Positions 1-9,017 of a DNA stretch of 64,000 nucleotides are shown here, piece by piece. The notes under the pieces are model-generated. The model did no database searches, was not told where the DNA came from, and saw only the letters and a list, made by a program, of their open reading frames with translations. Source of the stretch: Anaerococcus pacaensis 9403502 (GTDB lineage: Bacteria; Bacillota; Clostridia; Tissierellales; Peptoniphilaceae); assembly GCA_000308255.3 (NCBI GenBank), contig HG326666.1, positions 147,265 through 211,264 on the forward strand, written 5' to 3'. Both the position numbers and the translations under genes were made by a program. The first letter of the stretch is position 1; each line of letters begins with the position of its first letter.

Positions 1-595
1 GGGCCACTTTCCAGGCTGATATTTCTTGGGATAGCCTTACTGGAGTCGCATCTTGGAGATGGGTGCGGCCTGTCTTTATCATGTCATTTTGTTTTTCTAG
101 GCTGCCAAGAGTTGTTATTGTCTTTTCAATCTCTGGTAAAAGTTTATTTGATATATTTAGGTAGCTTGCTATATGCATCGCTGTTGGGAATACATCGTTT
201 GATGATTGGCTCATGTTTACATCATCATTTGGGTGGATGATTGTCTCTCCCGCCTTCTCATTGGCTATGTGGGCTATGACTTCGTTGACATTCATATTTG
301 TTTGTGTGCCAGATCCTGTTTGCCAGATCGTGAGAGGGAATTGGTCATCAAAATCACCAGCTAGTATTCGGTCAGCCGCATAGACTATAAGGTCTTTTTT
401 GTTATCAGCTAGCTTCCCTTCTTCATTATTTACTATAGCTGCTGCTTTTTTAATACTAGCTATGGCGTAGATTAAAGATTGGGGCATGGTTTCTACATCT
501 TTAGGGAAATTGCCCAGGCTCCTTTGAGTTTGGGCTCCCCAATAGGCAGATTCTTCGACTTCGATTTCCCCCATAGAGTCTTTTTCTATACGCAT
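1..595 (-). CDS. fumC: Class II fumarate hydratase, N-terminal part (cut by window edge)
   Basis: The reverse strand reads from an ATG at 595 and stays open to base 1, giving about 198 N-terminal residues. The start MRIEKDSMGEIEVEESAYWG, the GSGTQTNMNVNEV segment and the HPNDDVNMSQSSNDVFPTAM segment are characteristic of class II fumarases, which interconvert fumarate and malate in the cytoplasm. The catalytic C-terminal loop (GSSxMPxKxNP) lies outside the window. Only one base separates this start from the aspartase stop, so the two are almost certainly co-transcribed and coupled: aspartate is deaminated to fumarate, which is then hydrated to malate. Identification is firm; completeness of the gene cannot be judged here. 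Confidence 0.93.
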   Translation of the reverse strand, partial: MRIEKDSMGEIEVEESAYWGAQTQRSLGNFPKDVETMPQSLIYAIASIKKAAAIVNNEEGKLADNKKDLIVYAADRILAGDFDDQFPLTIWQTGSGTQTNMNVNEVIAHIANEKAGETIIHPNDDVNMSQSSNDVFPTAMHIASYLNISNKLLPEIEKTITTLGSLEKQNDMIKTGRTHLQDATPVRLSQEISAWKVA

Positions 596-596
596 A

Positions 597-2015
597 CTAT
601 TCTCCTCTAAGAGCTTCTTCATCCAAGATGCCTGGCTTGATCATTTCTTTGAAATCTAAGATTTTTTCTAGTTCTGGTTCACTTAGAATGTCAGCTTCCA
701 TGACGAGTTCTCGGATAGACTTACCTGTATCAAGGGCCTTGTGGGCTATATCTGATGATTTTTCATATCCTATGTGAGGGGCAAGGGCTGTCACTAGACC
801 AATTGACCTCTCTACTTCTTCTGCCAGAGCTTCTCTATCTACTGTGATGTGGTCGATGCAATTTAATCTTAATGTATGAATAGCATTGGTCAGTGTCCTT
901 AGAGATTCAAATAGGTTGTAGAAAATGATTGGCTCAAAGGCATTTAGCTCTAGCTGGCCTGCTTCTACCGCCATATTTACTGTGACGTCATTGCCGATTA
1001 CATTGAAGGCAACTTGGTTTACCACTTCCGGGATAACTGGATTTACCTTGCCTGGCATGATAGATGAGCCAGCTTGAGTTGGTTTTAGTCTTATATCATT
1101 GATACCTGATTGTGGGCCAGAGCTCATAAGTCTAAGGTCATTAGAAATTTTTGAGAGGTTGGTTGCAAAGGTTTTTAGGACTCCTGATACGAAAAGAAAT
1201 CCATCAAGGTTTTGTGTACCATCGATTAAATCTTCGTTTTGACGTAGGTCAAGGCCTGTTACCTCACTTAGGACATCGACTACCTCATCGACATATTGTT
1301 GGTCTGCATTAAGGCCTGTACCTATAGCTGTACCACCGAGATTTACATGTCGAAGGTCCTTTAGGGCTAGGTCAAATCTTTCCACATCTCGGCTGATTAC
1401 CCTAGCATAGGCGCGAAATTCTTGGCCGAGACTTATAGGAATAGCGTCTTGCAGCTGGGTACGGCCCATTTTGTATACATCCTTAAACTCCTCTGCCTTT
1501 TTTTCTAGCGACCTTATAAGTAGATTTGTCTCATCTACAAGGTTTGCAAAATAGCGGATAAGTGCCACCTTACCACTAGTTGGGATGACGTCATTGGTAG
1601 ACTGGCCTAGGTTTACGTGGTCATTTGGGTGGATTATTTCATAAGTACCAAGACCACCACCAAGGGCAGTATTGGCCACATTTGCAATTACCTCATTGGC
1701 ATTCATATTAAAGCTAGTACCAGCCCCACCTTGGATAGGGTCTACTATAAAATTGTCCCTGTGTTGGCCAGCAAGGATAGAGTTACAAGCTGATACTATG
1801 GCATCTTTTTTGTCTGTCTTTAAAAGCCCTATCTTTTCATTTTCGATAGCACAGGCTTTTTTCACCTCAACTATAGCATCAATGAGTTTAGCATCCATAG
1901 GATGATTAGTTATAGCAAAATTATTTTTCGCCCTTAGAGAATTTGCCCCATAGAGTGCGTCAGCTGGGACTTCGATTTCACCTAAGGAATCATGTTCTAT
2001 ACGATATTCAGTCAT
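597..2015 (-). CDS. aspA: Aspartate ammonia-lyase
   Basis: The protein has 472 residues, the usual aspartase length. It belongs to the fumarase/aspartase superfamily: residues 94-108 hold the GGAGTSFNMNANEV substrate segment, residues 129-146 the HPNDHVNLGQSTNDVIPT segment, and residues 316-326 the signature loop GSSIMPGKVNP with the catalytic serine. GGAGT and VNLGQ, rather than GSGTQ and VNMSQ, favour aspartase over fumarase; the adjacent fumC supplies the contrast. It converts L-aspartate to fumarate and ammonia in the cytoplasm. An AGGAGG at 2021-2026 (reverse) sits six bases from the ATG. It is first in a two-gene unit with fumC. Confidence 0.93.
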   Translation of the reverse strand: MTEYRIEHDSLGEIEVPADALYGANSLRAKNNFAITNHPMDAKLIDAIVEVKKACAIENEKIGLLKTDKKDAIVSACNSILAGQHRDNFIVDPIQGGAGTSFNMNANEVIANVANTALGGGLGTYEIIHPNDHVNLGQSTNDVIPTSGKVALIRYFANLVDETNLLIRSLEKKAEEFKDVYKMGRTQLQDAIPISLGQEFRAYARVISRDVERFDLALKDLRHVNLGGTAIGTGLNADQQYVDEVVDVLSEVTGLDLRQNEDLIDGTQNLDGFLFVSGVLKTFATNLSKISNDLRLMSSGPQSGINDIRLKPTQAGSSIMPGKVNPVIPEVVNQVAFNVIGNDVTVNMAVEAGQLELNAFEPIIFYNLFESLRTLTNAIHTLRLNCIDHITVDREALAEEVERSIGLVTALAPHIGYEKSSDIAHKALDTGKSIRELVMEADILSEPELEKILDFKEMIKPGILDEEALRGE

Positions 2016-2138
2016 ATTACCCTCCTAATCTCATTATAATAGACTGGGGAAAAGCTTACAAGTATTTATGAAAAGGTTTTACAACTTGTAATTATAAGAC
2101 TACAATATATATTTTACTATTTAGATATTGTAGAAAAT

Positions 2139-2162
2139 TAGAGCTCCTATTATGGAGCTCTA
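2139..2162 (-). terminator. Probable rho-independent terminator after the metallophosphoesterase gene
   Basis: TAGAGCTCC, a six-base loop and GGAGCTCTA form a perfect 9-bp stem. On the minus strand it is followed by ATTTTC, so the U-tract is short. It lies 70 bases past the stop at 2233 and upstream of aspA. The rest of 2016-2232 is AT-rich and must hold the aspA promoter, but I cannot place it with confidence. Confidence 0.6.
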
Positions 2163-2232
2163 AAACTATAAGGATTGACTAATCGGTTATATTATTATTT
2201 TTTATAAAGTTAGAATAGAAAGTCAGTATATT

Positions 2233-3195
2233 CTAGAATTTATAGTCTTTTATCTTTGCAGATATTTTCAATTTTTTTATACTATATATATCTTTTGGAT
2301 CTAAATTAAGATCTGATCCCTTCCCCTTTACCTCTATATTATCACCATCTATATAAATAATAGCATTTAAGGTTTCCGGATATTTAAGTATATAAGGAAG
2401 TACTGGATATTCTCTAAGATAATCGTCAGAATAGTTTGTTTTCACCATATTATCTTCTCCCATCCAATGGTAGGAAGCAGAATTTACTTCGAGAAATGAA
2501 ATATTACCATTAATAGTTAGCCTATCAACATGTTTATGACCTGATAGGGCAAGAATTTTTTTTCCTGTGTTGTTCAAAATTTTATCTACTATTTGATAAT
2601 TATCAATTCCCCTCGGATCATCTAATAGTACATTATGAGAACAAATTATAACATTTTTATCAGTTTGTAAGGCTATTTTCAACCATTCAATTTGTTCATA
2701 TGATAAAATCGCTTTATTATTTTGATTGAAATTATTTCCAAAACTATAATCTACCTCATTTAGATTTTCGTCAAGATAATAGTTTGTATCTAAAACTATA
2801 ATTCTAAAATTCTCAATATCGTAGTAATAATAGTTATTTGATATACCATAATCTTCTATAGCTGTTTTTTTCGAATTAAAGTCCATGTCATGATTACCCA
2901 ATGTATGTATAACAGGTATACCAATATCTTCGAATTTTTTTAGCAATCTTCTCGACCTTAAACTATACTTCTCAGTTTTCTCATTATAAAAGATATTGTA
3001 ATTTACCGGTTGATTTTCAATTTCACATAAAGTTTTTGATGTTGTTGCATGATACCCAAAATCCCCGATATTAATTATTAAATCTACATTATTGGATTTT
3101 GCAGCATTGATTATAGAATCCACTCTTTCCTCAGCGTTATCTATAATCTCTGAGTGAAGGTCAGTGAATACTAAAAGTTTTAATTTATCGTCCAT
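2233..3195 (-). CDS. Calcineurin-like metallophosphoesterase
   Basis: A cytoplasmic metallophosphoesterase of about 320 residues with no signal peptide. The dinuclear-metal motifs appear in order: D-x-H in VFTDLHSE near the N-terminus, INIGDFG, LGNHDMD, CSHN and SGHKHV. The family hydrolyses phosphomonoesters or diesters; the substrate cannot be read from sequence. I chose the ATG at 3195 because a GGAG lies six bases before it. In-frame ATGs at 3198 and 3207 are alternatives. The A of this start is shared with the upstream TGA stop, so translation is coupled. It is the last gene of a sugar ABC/GH97 operon, which suggests a phosphorylated sugar or glycan fragment as substrate (inference). Confidence 0.85.
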   Translation of the reverse strand: MDDKLKLLVFTDLHSEIIDNAEERVDSIINAAKSNNVDLIINIGDFGYHATTSKTLCEIENQPVNYNIFYNEKTEKYSLRSRRLLKKFEDIGIPVIHTLGNHDMDFNSKKTAIEDYGISNNYYYYDIENFRIIVLDTNYYLDENLNEVDYSFGNNFNQNNKAILSYEQIEWLKIALQTDKNVIICSHNVLLDDPRGIDNYQIVDKILNNTGKKILALSGHKHVDRLTINGNISFLEVNSASYHWMGEDNMVKTNYSDDYLREYPVLPYILKYPETLNAIIYIDGDNIEVKGKGSDLNLDPKDIYSIKKLKISAKIKDYKF

Positions 3196-4214
3196 CATAG
3201 GCTCCATTGTTTTATATCTTTCACTTCTCCTGTATATTTATCATAGTACAAGTCCATATACTTCTTCTCAGAGATGTATTCGTATTTAGCACTTACTAGA
3301 CCTTCTGAACTATCATCAGTTACAGATAGGTTAAATAACGGATTATTATTAAATGAAATTTCTACGTGATTATTTTCAAATGGACTTACTTTAAAATCAT
3401 TTCCATCAATTCTTAAAGTATAACCTCCATCGTTATCTACTTTAATAGCAAGCCTACTATCACCATACATGTCTATAAGATTCATCCAATCTTCTGGACC
3501 AAATTCTGCTCTGAAATTAGATATTCCATCAATAGAAGATTCATTTCTAATATTTTTGCCACTCTCATCCACATATATATGGGGAGCCTGAGATCCCACT
3601 CTATATGGCCATCTTAGTATAAGATGCCAATGAGGTGGATAATCAGGGTGAAGAGCATTATTTGTTTCAAATCCTAAAATTGCAAAATGTCCTGCATTAT
3701 CATCAGAAAGTTCCGTAGACACGTTGCTGAACCTTAAAATTTCATAGCAGGAGAACATATAATGCAAAACAGCTTTGATTTGTAATTCCGGGTACTCCTC
3801 ATATAAGCCAACAAATCTATTATTTTGGTTATGTTCTATTCTCATAGTCTGTCCTTTTTCTCTTATCAATGTATGAACGCTTAGGGTATTAGTTTTTAGT
3901 GGTAGATTATCAAATGTAATTGTGAAAAATACGTTATTATCATTTTGAACAAAATAATTATATTGTTTTTCTACTATAACATTTGAAATTTTAAGTTCTC
4001 CTTTTAATGATATCTTTAGATCTGCTGCTATCACATCATCCAAAGGAGGATGTTGTAAGTAAAATACAAACTCTTCTTCTGTTTCATAAAAATATTTAGA
4101 ATCTTCTAAAATTTCTATTGGAAAGTCAGCATCTACTGTTACATCTGGTAACCCTACAAATCCAATTCTGTCTTTTATTAATCTTATTGATGTTATTTTA
4201 TTATTTTTATACAC
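3195..4214 (-). CDS. Protein of unknown function in a sugar-uptake operon
   Basis: A protein of 339 residues that I do not recognise. It has no signal peptide or membrane helix, is rich in alternating hydrophobic/polar segments that suggest beta-structure, and carries an aromatic stretch (PPHWHLILRWPYR) in its middle. The assigned start is GTG at 4214, which lies about 15 bases after a GGAGG, an unusually long spacing; the true start is therefore uncertain. It sits seven bases after the GH97 stop and overlaps the following metallophosphoesterase by one base, so it is in the same transcript. A carbohydrate-related or phosphoester-related role is only guilt by association. Confidence 0.6.
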   Translation of the reverse strand: MYKNNKITSIRLIKDRIGFVGLPDVTVDADFPIEILEDSKYFYETEEEFVFYLQHPPLDDVIAADLKISLKGELKISNVIVEKQYNYFVQNDNNVFFTITFDNLPLKTNTLSVHTLIREKGQTMRIEHNQNNRFVGLYEEYPELQIKAVLHYMFSCYEILRFSNVSTELSDDNAGHFAILGFETNNALHPDYPPHWHLILRWPYRVGSQAPHIYVDESGKNIRNESSIDGISNFRAEFGPEDWMNLIDMYGDSRLAIKVDNDGGYTLRIDGNDFKVSPFENNHVEISFNNNPLFNLSVTDDSSEGLVSAKYEYISEKKYMDLYYDKYTGEVKDIKQWSL

Positions 4215-4221
4215 TGTTAAT

Positions 4222-6102
4222 CTATTCTACCTCCTCAAAAATTGATACAAACCCTCCTCCACTTAACAATTCAACTTCTATGATATCATTTTTCTGATAC
4301 TCATTTTCGTTTTTTATAGCATTAGATTTATCATCAAAATCATCTCTAAATTCTAAAGATTTGTATTTTTTATTTTCATCTAAAAAATCAAGTTTTATCT
4401 CGATTTTTTTATCTTTTGTATTACTATTTTGTATGGCTAAAAAATATTGATTGTCTTTTTTTCTAACAAAAGCACTAAGTTCACCTATTTCACTTTGATT
4501 AAGCACAATAGTCTCATCCCAGCTACTATGAACCTTTGATATAAATTCATTCACCTCGCTATTATCAATGTTGTAAGGTGTTTCCATAAAAGTTAATAAA
4601 TTCGATCTGATTATAACTGTATTTGCCAGCATATGAGATAGGGTACCATCACCCATTCTTGTAGAATTGGCAAGATTTAATGGTGTAAAATCTGCTCCAC
4701 CAGTTATTAATCTCGTATATGGTATGATATTAGCATTTGTAGTGCTTAAATTGTATTGCATACCTTTAACGCCTTCTTGTGTCAAAAAGTTTGGATAAGT
4801 TCTATTTAAACCTGTAGGTTTGTTTGAATTATGAAAAATAACAAGTAATTTTTCATTAGCTGCATCTTCAGAAATTTCTCTATATACGTTAATTGCCTGA
4901 GGTGTCTCAGTTTGTATGTGACCAAATTTTATGCCAGATACTCCAGCATTTTTAGCTTTTTTTAGAAAATCTCTCCTAATATCTGGATCATACATATTAT
5001 CACCACTAAGATCCATATCGGGCACATCATTTCCAATAAATAAACCTACACCATATTTTTCGCATAATTCAGCAATTTTGGCAACTTTTTCGAAAGCTGT
5101 ATTTTCATCTTCAGACCAATTGCGCCAGTTATTGCCGATAACCATATACCTAATATCTAATCTTTGGGCGGCTTCTAAGTTTTTTATCGCTTCATCTTCA
5201 ATGATTTTGCCTTCTTTATCAGCGCCATGAAACCATGTAGCTTTGCCCGTTTCAACCCAAGTAAAGTCTTCTCCCGGCTCATCGTTAAGGTTTTGAGCAA
5301 TAGTATTATTTACTAAATCATTTAAATTGTCAGCAGCAAAAATTATTCTCCATGGACTCTTATTTATAGATGTATCAAATCCATTTATAGTGTTCCAATA
5401 ATGTGATTTAAATGTATTATTGCCCATATATTTTAAAGCCATACCTGAATAGTCTTTCAAATTGGCTTCACCTATACAAACATATCCTTGATCGTTAGGT
5501 AATTTAAATGTAGGTAATGCAGCCATAATGGTATTTTCTTTCATATCAGATACCTTACTTACCTGGTAAATCTCCTGCATATCAAGTAATTCAGTATTAT
5601 AATAAACGGTTGAATTAGGGTCTAATTTAAATTCTGAATCCTCATAATCTATTCGCTTCTCCTTACTATTGTTAAACACATATTGGTAAGCAGCAGCATT
5701 ATCCCATATTTTCCAAACTATATCATAGTTTGTACCATTTTCATCTTCAAATCTAATGGTATATTCATTGTTTACGTCATAAGCAACATCTGAATTTTCC
5801 ATAGATGGATATGAATAATTGTTGGATTTCTTTTCAACTGATTTGATTTCCATGTTGCTGTAAACATCATTTTCATCTATACTTATGCCAAGTTCTGACT
5901 TTTCTATGAAAACATCTCCATTTAGACTCAATTTATAAGTTAAGGAATCAACATTATTAATACTGACTACTAATTTTTTATCTGGACTAGCTAGTTCTAT
6001 ACTATCAATATTCTTAGGAGAGTCTATGTTTTTACAACTAGCTAAAATCAGTAGCAATATAATGGAAAAAATTTTTAATTTTATTTTCTTTGTATCAATC
6101 AT
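4222..6102 (-). CDS. Glycoside hydrolase family 97-like lipoprotein
   Basis: About 626 residues, close to normal GH97 length. A hydrophobic leader ends in the lipobox LASC, so the protein should be anchored outside the membrane. The N-terminal IELASPDKKLVVSI segment, YDIVWKIWDNAAAYQYVF, WRIIFAADNLNDLV, TWFHGADKEG, and NRTYPNFLTQEGVKG match the GH97 plan of beta-sandwich, catalytic barrel and C-terminal beta-domain. GH97 enzymes hydrolyse alpha-glucosides or alpha-galactosides. Where retaining members usually read KVDF with the nucleophile Asp, this one reads IKFGHIQTE, so either it uses the inverting Glu-based mechanism or its activity is altered. The first in-frame start is TTG at 6108; I prefer ATG at 6102, though neither has a clear ribosome site. 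Confidence 0.8.
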   Translation of the reverse strand: MIDTKKIKLKIFSIILLLILASCKNIDSPKNIDSIELASPDKKLVVSINNVDSLTYKLSLNGDVFIEKSELGISIDENDVYSNMEIKSVEKKSNNYSYPSMENSDVAYDVNNEYTIRFEDENGTNYDIVWKIWDNAAAYQYVFNNSKEKRIDYEDSEFKLDPNSTVYYNTELLDMQEIYQVSKVSDMKENTIMAALPTFKLPNDQGYVCIGEANLKDYSGMALKYMGNNTFKSHYWNTINGFDTSINKSPWRIIFAADNLNDLVNNTIAQNLNDEPGEDFTWVETGKATWFHGADKEGKIIEDEAIKNLEAAQRLDIRYMVIGNNWRNWSEDENTAFEKVAKIAELCEKYGVGLFIGNDVPDMDLSGDNMYDPDIRRDFLKKAKNAGVSGIKFGHIQTETPQAINVYREISEDAANEKLLVIFHNSNKPTGLNRTYPNFLTQEGVKGMQYNLSTTNANIIPYTRLITGGADFTPLNLANSTRMGDGTLSHMLANTVIIRSNLLTFMETPYNIDNSEVNEFISKVHSSWDETIVLNQSEIGELSAFVRKKDNQYFLAIQNSNTKDKKIEIKLDFLDENKKYKSLEFRDDFDDKSNAIKNENEYQKNDIIEVELLSGGGFVSIFEEVE

Positions 6103-6112
6103 TATCAATAAT

Positions 6113-7195
6113 CTATTTTATTCTCATTCCATCTTGGTCATTAAAGAATAACATGTCATTACTATCAAATGTGACTAAGATTTCATCTCCATCATTAACA
6201 TCTGCGCTAGCATCTGCTCTCATAACATACTTTTTGTCATTTAAATTGAATAAAATCATTTTTTCAGCGCCATAGTATTCTGTGAGGGTAGTTTGGAATC
6301 TTTGATAAACATCCTCATTATCTCTAAGTCTGAATTTTTCTGGTCTTATACCAACTTTTAATTTTTTAATGTTGTTTCTGTCTAATAATTCTCTTTGTTC
6401 CTCATTTAAAGAAATTGGTATATCAGATCCAGATAAATAAATTTTGCCATCTTGATAATCAGCTAAGAAAATATTTGTTGCTGGTGATCCTATAAATTGA
6501 GATACGAAAATATTTGCTGGATCTTCGTATATGTCCTCAGGTGTTCCAACTTGTTGTATTACACCTTTATCAAGAATTACGATTTTAGTAGCCATTGTCA
6601 TAGCTTCTATTTGGTCGTGTGTTACATAAATTGTTGTAGTACCTAATCTTTTATGGAGCTGACTAATCTCAGTTCTCATCTGAACTCTTAATTTTGCATC
6701 AAGGTTTGACAGAGGTTCATCCATTAGAAAGAAATCTGCATTTCTTACTATTGCTCTACCTAAAGCAACCCTTTGTCTCTGACCACCAGAGAGTTCTCCA
6801 GGTTTTCTTTCCAAAAGATTTTCAAGTCCCAAAATATTTGCAGCTTCATTTACTTTTTTATCAATTTCAGATTTATCTTCTTTTCTTACTTTTAAACCGT
6901 AAGCCATGTTTTCGCGTACAGTTTGATGAGGATAAAGAGCATAGTTTTGAAATACCATTGCTATATTTCTATCCTTAGGCTCTAAATCATTAACTCTTTT
7001 GCCATTCATAATTAAATCGCCTGAGCTTATATCTTCTAGGCCAGCAATCATTCTTAGTGTAGTAGATTTGCCACAACCAGAAGGGCCAAGCATAACAACA
7101 AAATCTCTATCTTCAATATCTAAATTGAAATTATCTACTGCTTTGAACTTATTATCATAAACTTTATCTATATTTCTTAATTCTAATTTTGGCAT
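6113..7195 (-). CDS. Sugar ABC transporter ATP-binding protein (MsmK/UgpC type)
   Basis: 360 residues. The nucleotide-binding domain carries GPSGCGKST (Walker A), the Q-loop FQNYALYPH, the signature LSGGQRQRVALGRAI and Walker B DFFLMDEPLSNLDA, followed by the H-loop VTHDQIEAM. A C-terminal TOBE/regulatory domain from about residue 235 is typical of carbohydrate-import ATPases that can energise several permeases. It ends 11 bases before the GH97 gene and starts 11 bases after the MalG-like permease. A GGTGG ribosome site precedes the ATG. It powers the importer encoded just upstream. Confidence 0.93.
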   Translation of the reverse strand: MPKLELRNIDKVYDNKFKAVDNFNLDIEDRDFVVMLGPSGCGKSTTLRMIAGLEDISSGDLIMNGKRVNDLEPKDRNIAMVFQNYALYPHQTVRENMAYGLKVRKEDKSEIDKKVNEAANILGLENLLERKPGELSGGQRQRVALGRAIVRNADFFLMDEPLSNLDAKLRVQMRTEISQLHKRLGTTTIYVTHDQIEAMTMATKIVILDKGVIQQVGTPEDIYEDPANIFVSQFIGSPATNIFLADYQDGKIYLSGSDIPISLNEEQRELLDRNNIKKLKVGIRPEKFRLRDNEDVYQRFQTTLTEYYGAEKMILFNLNDKKYVMRADASADVNDGDEILVTFDSNDMLFFNDQDGMRIK

Positions 7196-7205
7196 GATTC
7201 CACCT

Positions 7206-8060
7206 TTATCCCTTAATTCCGCCTTGATCCACGCCTTTTATCATTTTGTTAGATAAAAACGCATACAATATGACTGTTGGAGCAGCAGCTATGACAACTG
7301 CAGCAAACATTCCACCATAATTTCCAGTAGCAACCATCGCAGTTACCATTTGTTCTAACCAAACGCCCACTGGTCGCATAGCAGGAGTATTCGCAAATAT
7401 CAATGGTAAGAAATACGCATTCCATTTACCTATTAAATTAAAAATAGTTAAAGTAATTACAGCTGGTTTTGCCATCGGAAACATTATGTCCCAGAAAATT
7501 CTAAAATGACTAGCCCCATCTATAGCTGCAGATTCCTCATAGCTCATAGATAAGTTTCTAAAATAAGCTGTCAAGTAATACACATCGTATGGAACAGATT
7601 CAGCAACAAAAAGTAATATTATTATAAGTCTTGAATTTACAATCCCCATAGAACTTAAGTGATAAAAGATAGGCATCGTTACCATAATTCCTGGTACAGA
7701 TAGAGACATAACAAAAAGTTGTTGTGTAAGTCTATTACCTTTAAATTCAAATCTTGATAGAACATAGGCCGCTGGAGCTGCAACGAATATTAAGATGATA
7801 CTTGATGGGACAGTGTAAATTAAAGTATTTAGAAGTGTTAGTCCCGCATTGGTTGTAGTCCCCTTAAAAATCTTAATGTAATTGTTTAGAGTAAGGTCTC
7901 CTTCTAGAATATTCCCAGAAAATATATGAGCTGTGTTTGAGAATGATGCTAAAATAATCCAACCAAACATATAAAATAAAAATACAGTAAATAATAATAG
8001 CACAAAATACTGAGGGCTATTTTTTACTATATTCTTTGAGATATTTTTAAATCTATTCAT
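7206..8060 (-). CDS. Carbohydrate ABC permease, MalG-like
   Basis: 284 residues with six predicted membrane helices. The EAA loop (ESAAIDGASHFRIFWDIMFPMAKPA, near residues 175-200) is the ATPase-docking motif of binding-protein-dependent permeases, and the late position of this loop and the short N-terminus fit the MalG/MsmG half. It pairs with the permease encoded immediately upstream and the ATPase immediately downstream. An AGGAG precedes the ATG at 8060. The sugar is unknown; the neighbouring GH97 enzyme suggests an alpha-gluco- or alpha-galacto-oligosaccharide. Confidence 0.92.
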   Translation of the reverse strand: MNRFKNISKNIVKNSPQYFVLLLFTVFLFYMFGWIILASFSNTAHIFSGNILEGDLTLNNYIKIFKGTTTNAGLTLLNTLIYTVPSSIILIFVAAPAAYVLSRFEFKGNRLTQQLFVMSLSVPGIMVTMPIFYHLSSMGIVNSRLIIILLFVAESVPYDVYYLTAYFRNLSMSYEESAAIDGASHFRIFWDIMFPMAKPAVITLTIFNLIGKWNAYFLPLIFANTPAMRPVGVWLEQMVTAMVATGNYGGMFAAVVIAAAPTVILYAFLSNKMIKGVDQGGIKG

Positions 8061-8069
8061 CTTTTACTC

Positions 8070-8960
8070 CTAATACTCAAAATCAGTATCTTTTACTACT
8101 ACATTTTGTAGTACAAAGAATAGAATACCGATTAATGTCATAATGACCCCAGCAGCTGCACCTATACCTACATTAGTATTTGGATTTATTTCAGTACCAA
8201 ATATTTGATTGTATGTGAATAACATTGGTGTGACTGTTGTGATGTGGCTAAAGATTCTTGCGAATGCAAAAAATCCTATTGTACCTGTAGTAAATAATAC
8301 GAGAGAGGTTTTTATTACATCTTTAATCAAAGGTAATGTAATTGTGAAGAATTGTTTAAATTTACTTTCACCTTCTATTCTAGCCACTTCATAAAAATCC
8401 TTTGGGATTCTTGTCATAGCTGATATATACATAAGCGTATATTGACCTATAGCATTAAAAATCGCAGCTAAAACCATAGCTGTAAATATCATATCTGGTC
8501 CAAGCCATTGTATATTTGCTATTGAATTTAGTCCTATTTTACTAAATGCATTTTTAAATAAGCCGAATTGACTATTGTAAACGTATAATAACCAGGCATA
8601 ACCAATAGCAATTGGGGATATTACTTTTGGTAAATAAATTAGTGAAGTGAAAAATTTCTTTCCCTTTATATCGGTATTCAGTATTGCAGCAAAAAGTAAA
8701 GATATCCCTATTGTTCCAATACCGGAGAAAAACCAAATCTTAACGATGTTTTTAAGAGATATTTTAAAAATAGCATTATTAAACAAATCTATATAATTTT
8801 TTAAACCTACGAATTCCCAATGATTTAATGGAGTTGTTATAGTATTTACCTTAAAGAGGCTCATAAGAATTGTTCTTAGAACTGGATATAGCGTAAAAAC
8901 TATAAACAATATTATTGCCGGACCTAAGAAAAGAGCCAGGGTAGATTTCTTAATCTTCAT
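8070..8960 (-). CDS. Carbohydrate ABC permease, MalF-like
   Basis: 296 residues from the ATG at 8960, which has an AGAAAGGA ribosome site; longer GTG starts at 8984-8987 would fall inside a strong hairpin and are unlikely. Six membrane helices are predicted, with the docking loop YEVARIEGESKFKQFFTITLP in the C-terminal third. It forms the permease heterodimer with the MalG-like protein nine bases downstream. A perfect 13-bp hairpin separates it from the binding-protein gene. Confidence 0.92.
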   Translation of the reverse strand: MKIKKSTLALFLGPAIILFIVFTLYPVLRTILMSLFKVNTITTPLNHWEFVGLKNYIDLFNNAIFKISLKNIVKIWFFSGIGTIGISLLFAAILNTDIKGKKFFTSLIYLPKVISPIAIGYAWLLYVYNSQFGLFKNAFSKIGLNSIANIQWLGPDMIFTAMVLAAIFNAIGQYTLMYISAMTRIPKDFYEVARIEGESKFKQFFTITLPLIKDVIKTSLVLFTTGTIGFFAFARIFSHITTVTPMLFTYNQIFGTEINPNTNVGIGAAAGVIMTLIGILFFVLQNVVVKDTDFEY

Positions 8961-8974
8961 ATATATCCTTTCTA

Positions 8975-9004
8975 AAATTCCCACCACAATAGTGGTGGGA
9001 ATTT
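8975..9004 (-). other. Perfect 13-bp hairpin between binding-protein and permease genes
   Basis: AAATTCCCACCAC, loop AATA, GTGGTGGGAATTT. The stem directly follows the binding-protein stop (9018) and precedes the ribosome site of the next gene. No long U-tract follows on the minus strand, so it is more likely an RNA 3'-end stabiliser or partial attenuator that raises the binding protein over the permeases than a full terminator. Confidence 0.75.
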
Positions 9005-9017
9005 AGTTTATCATAAA

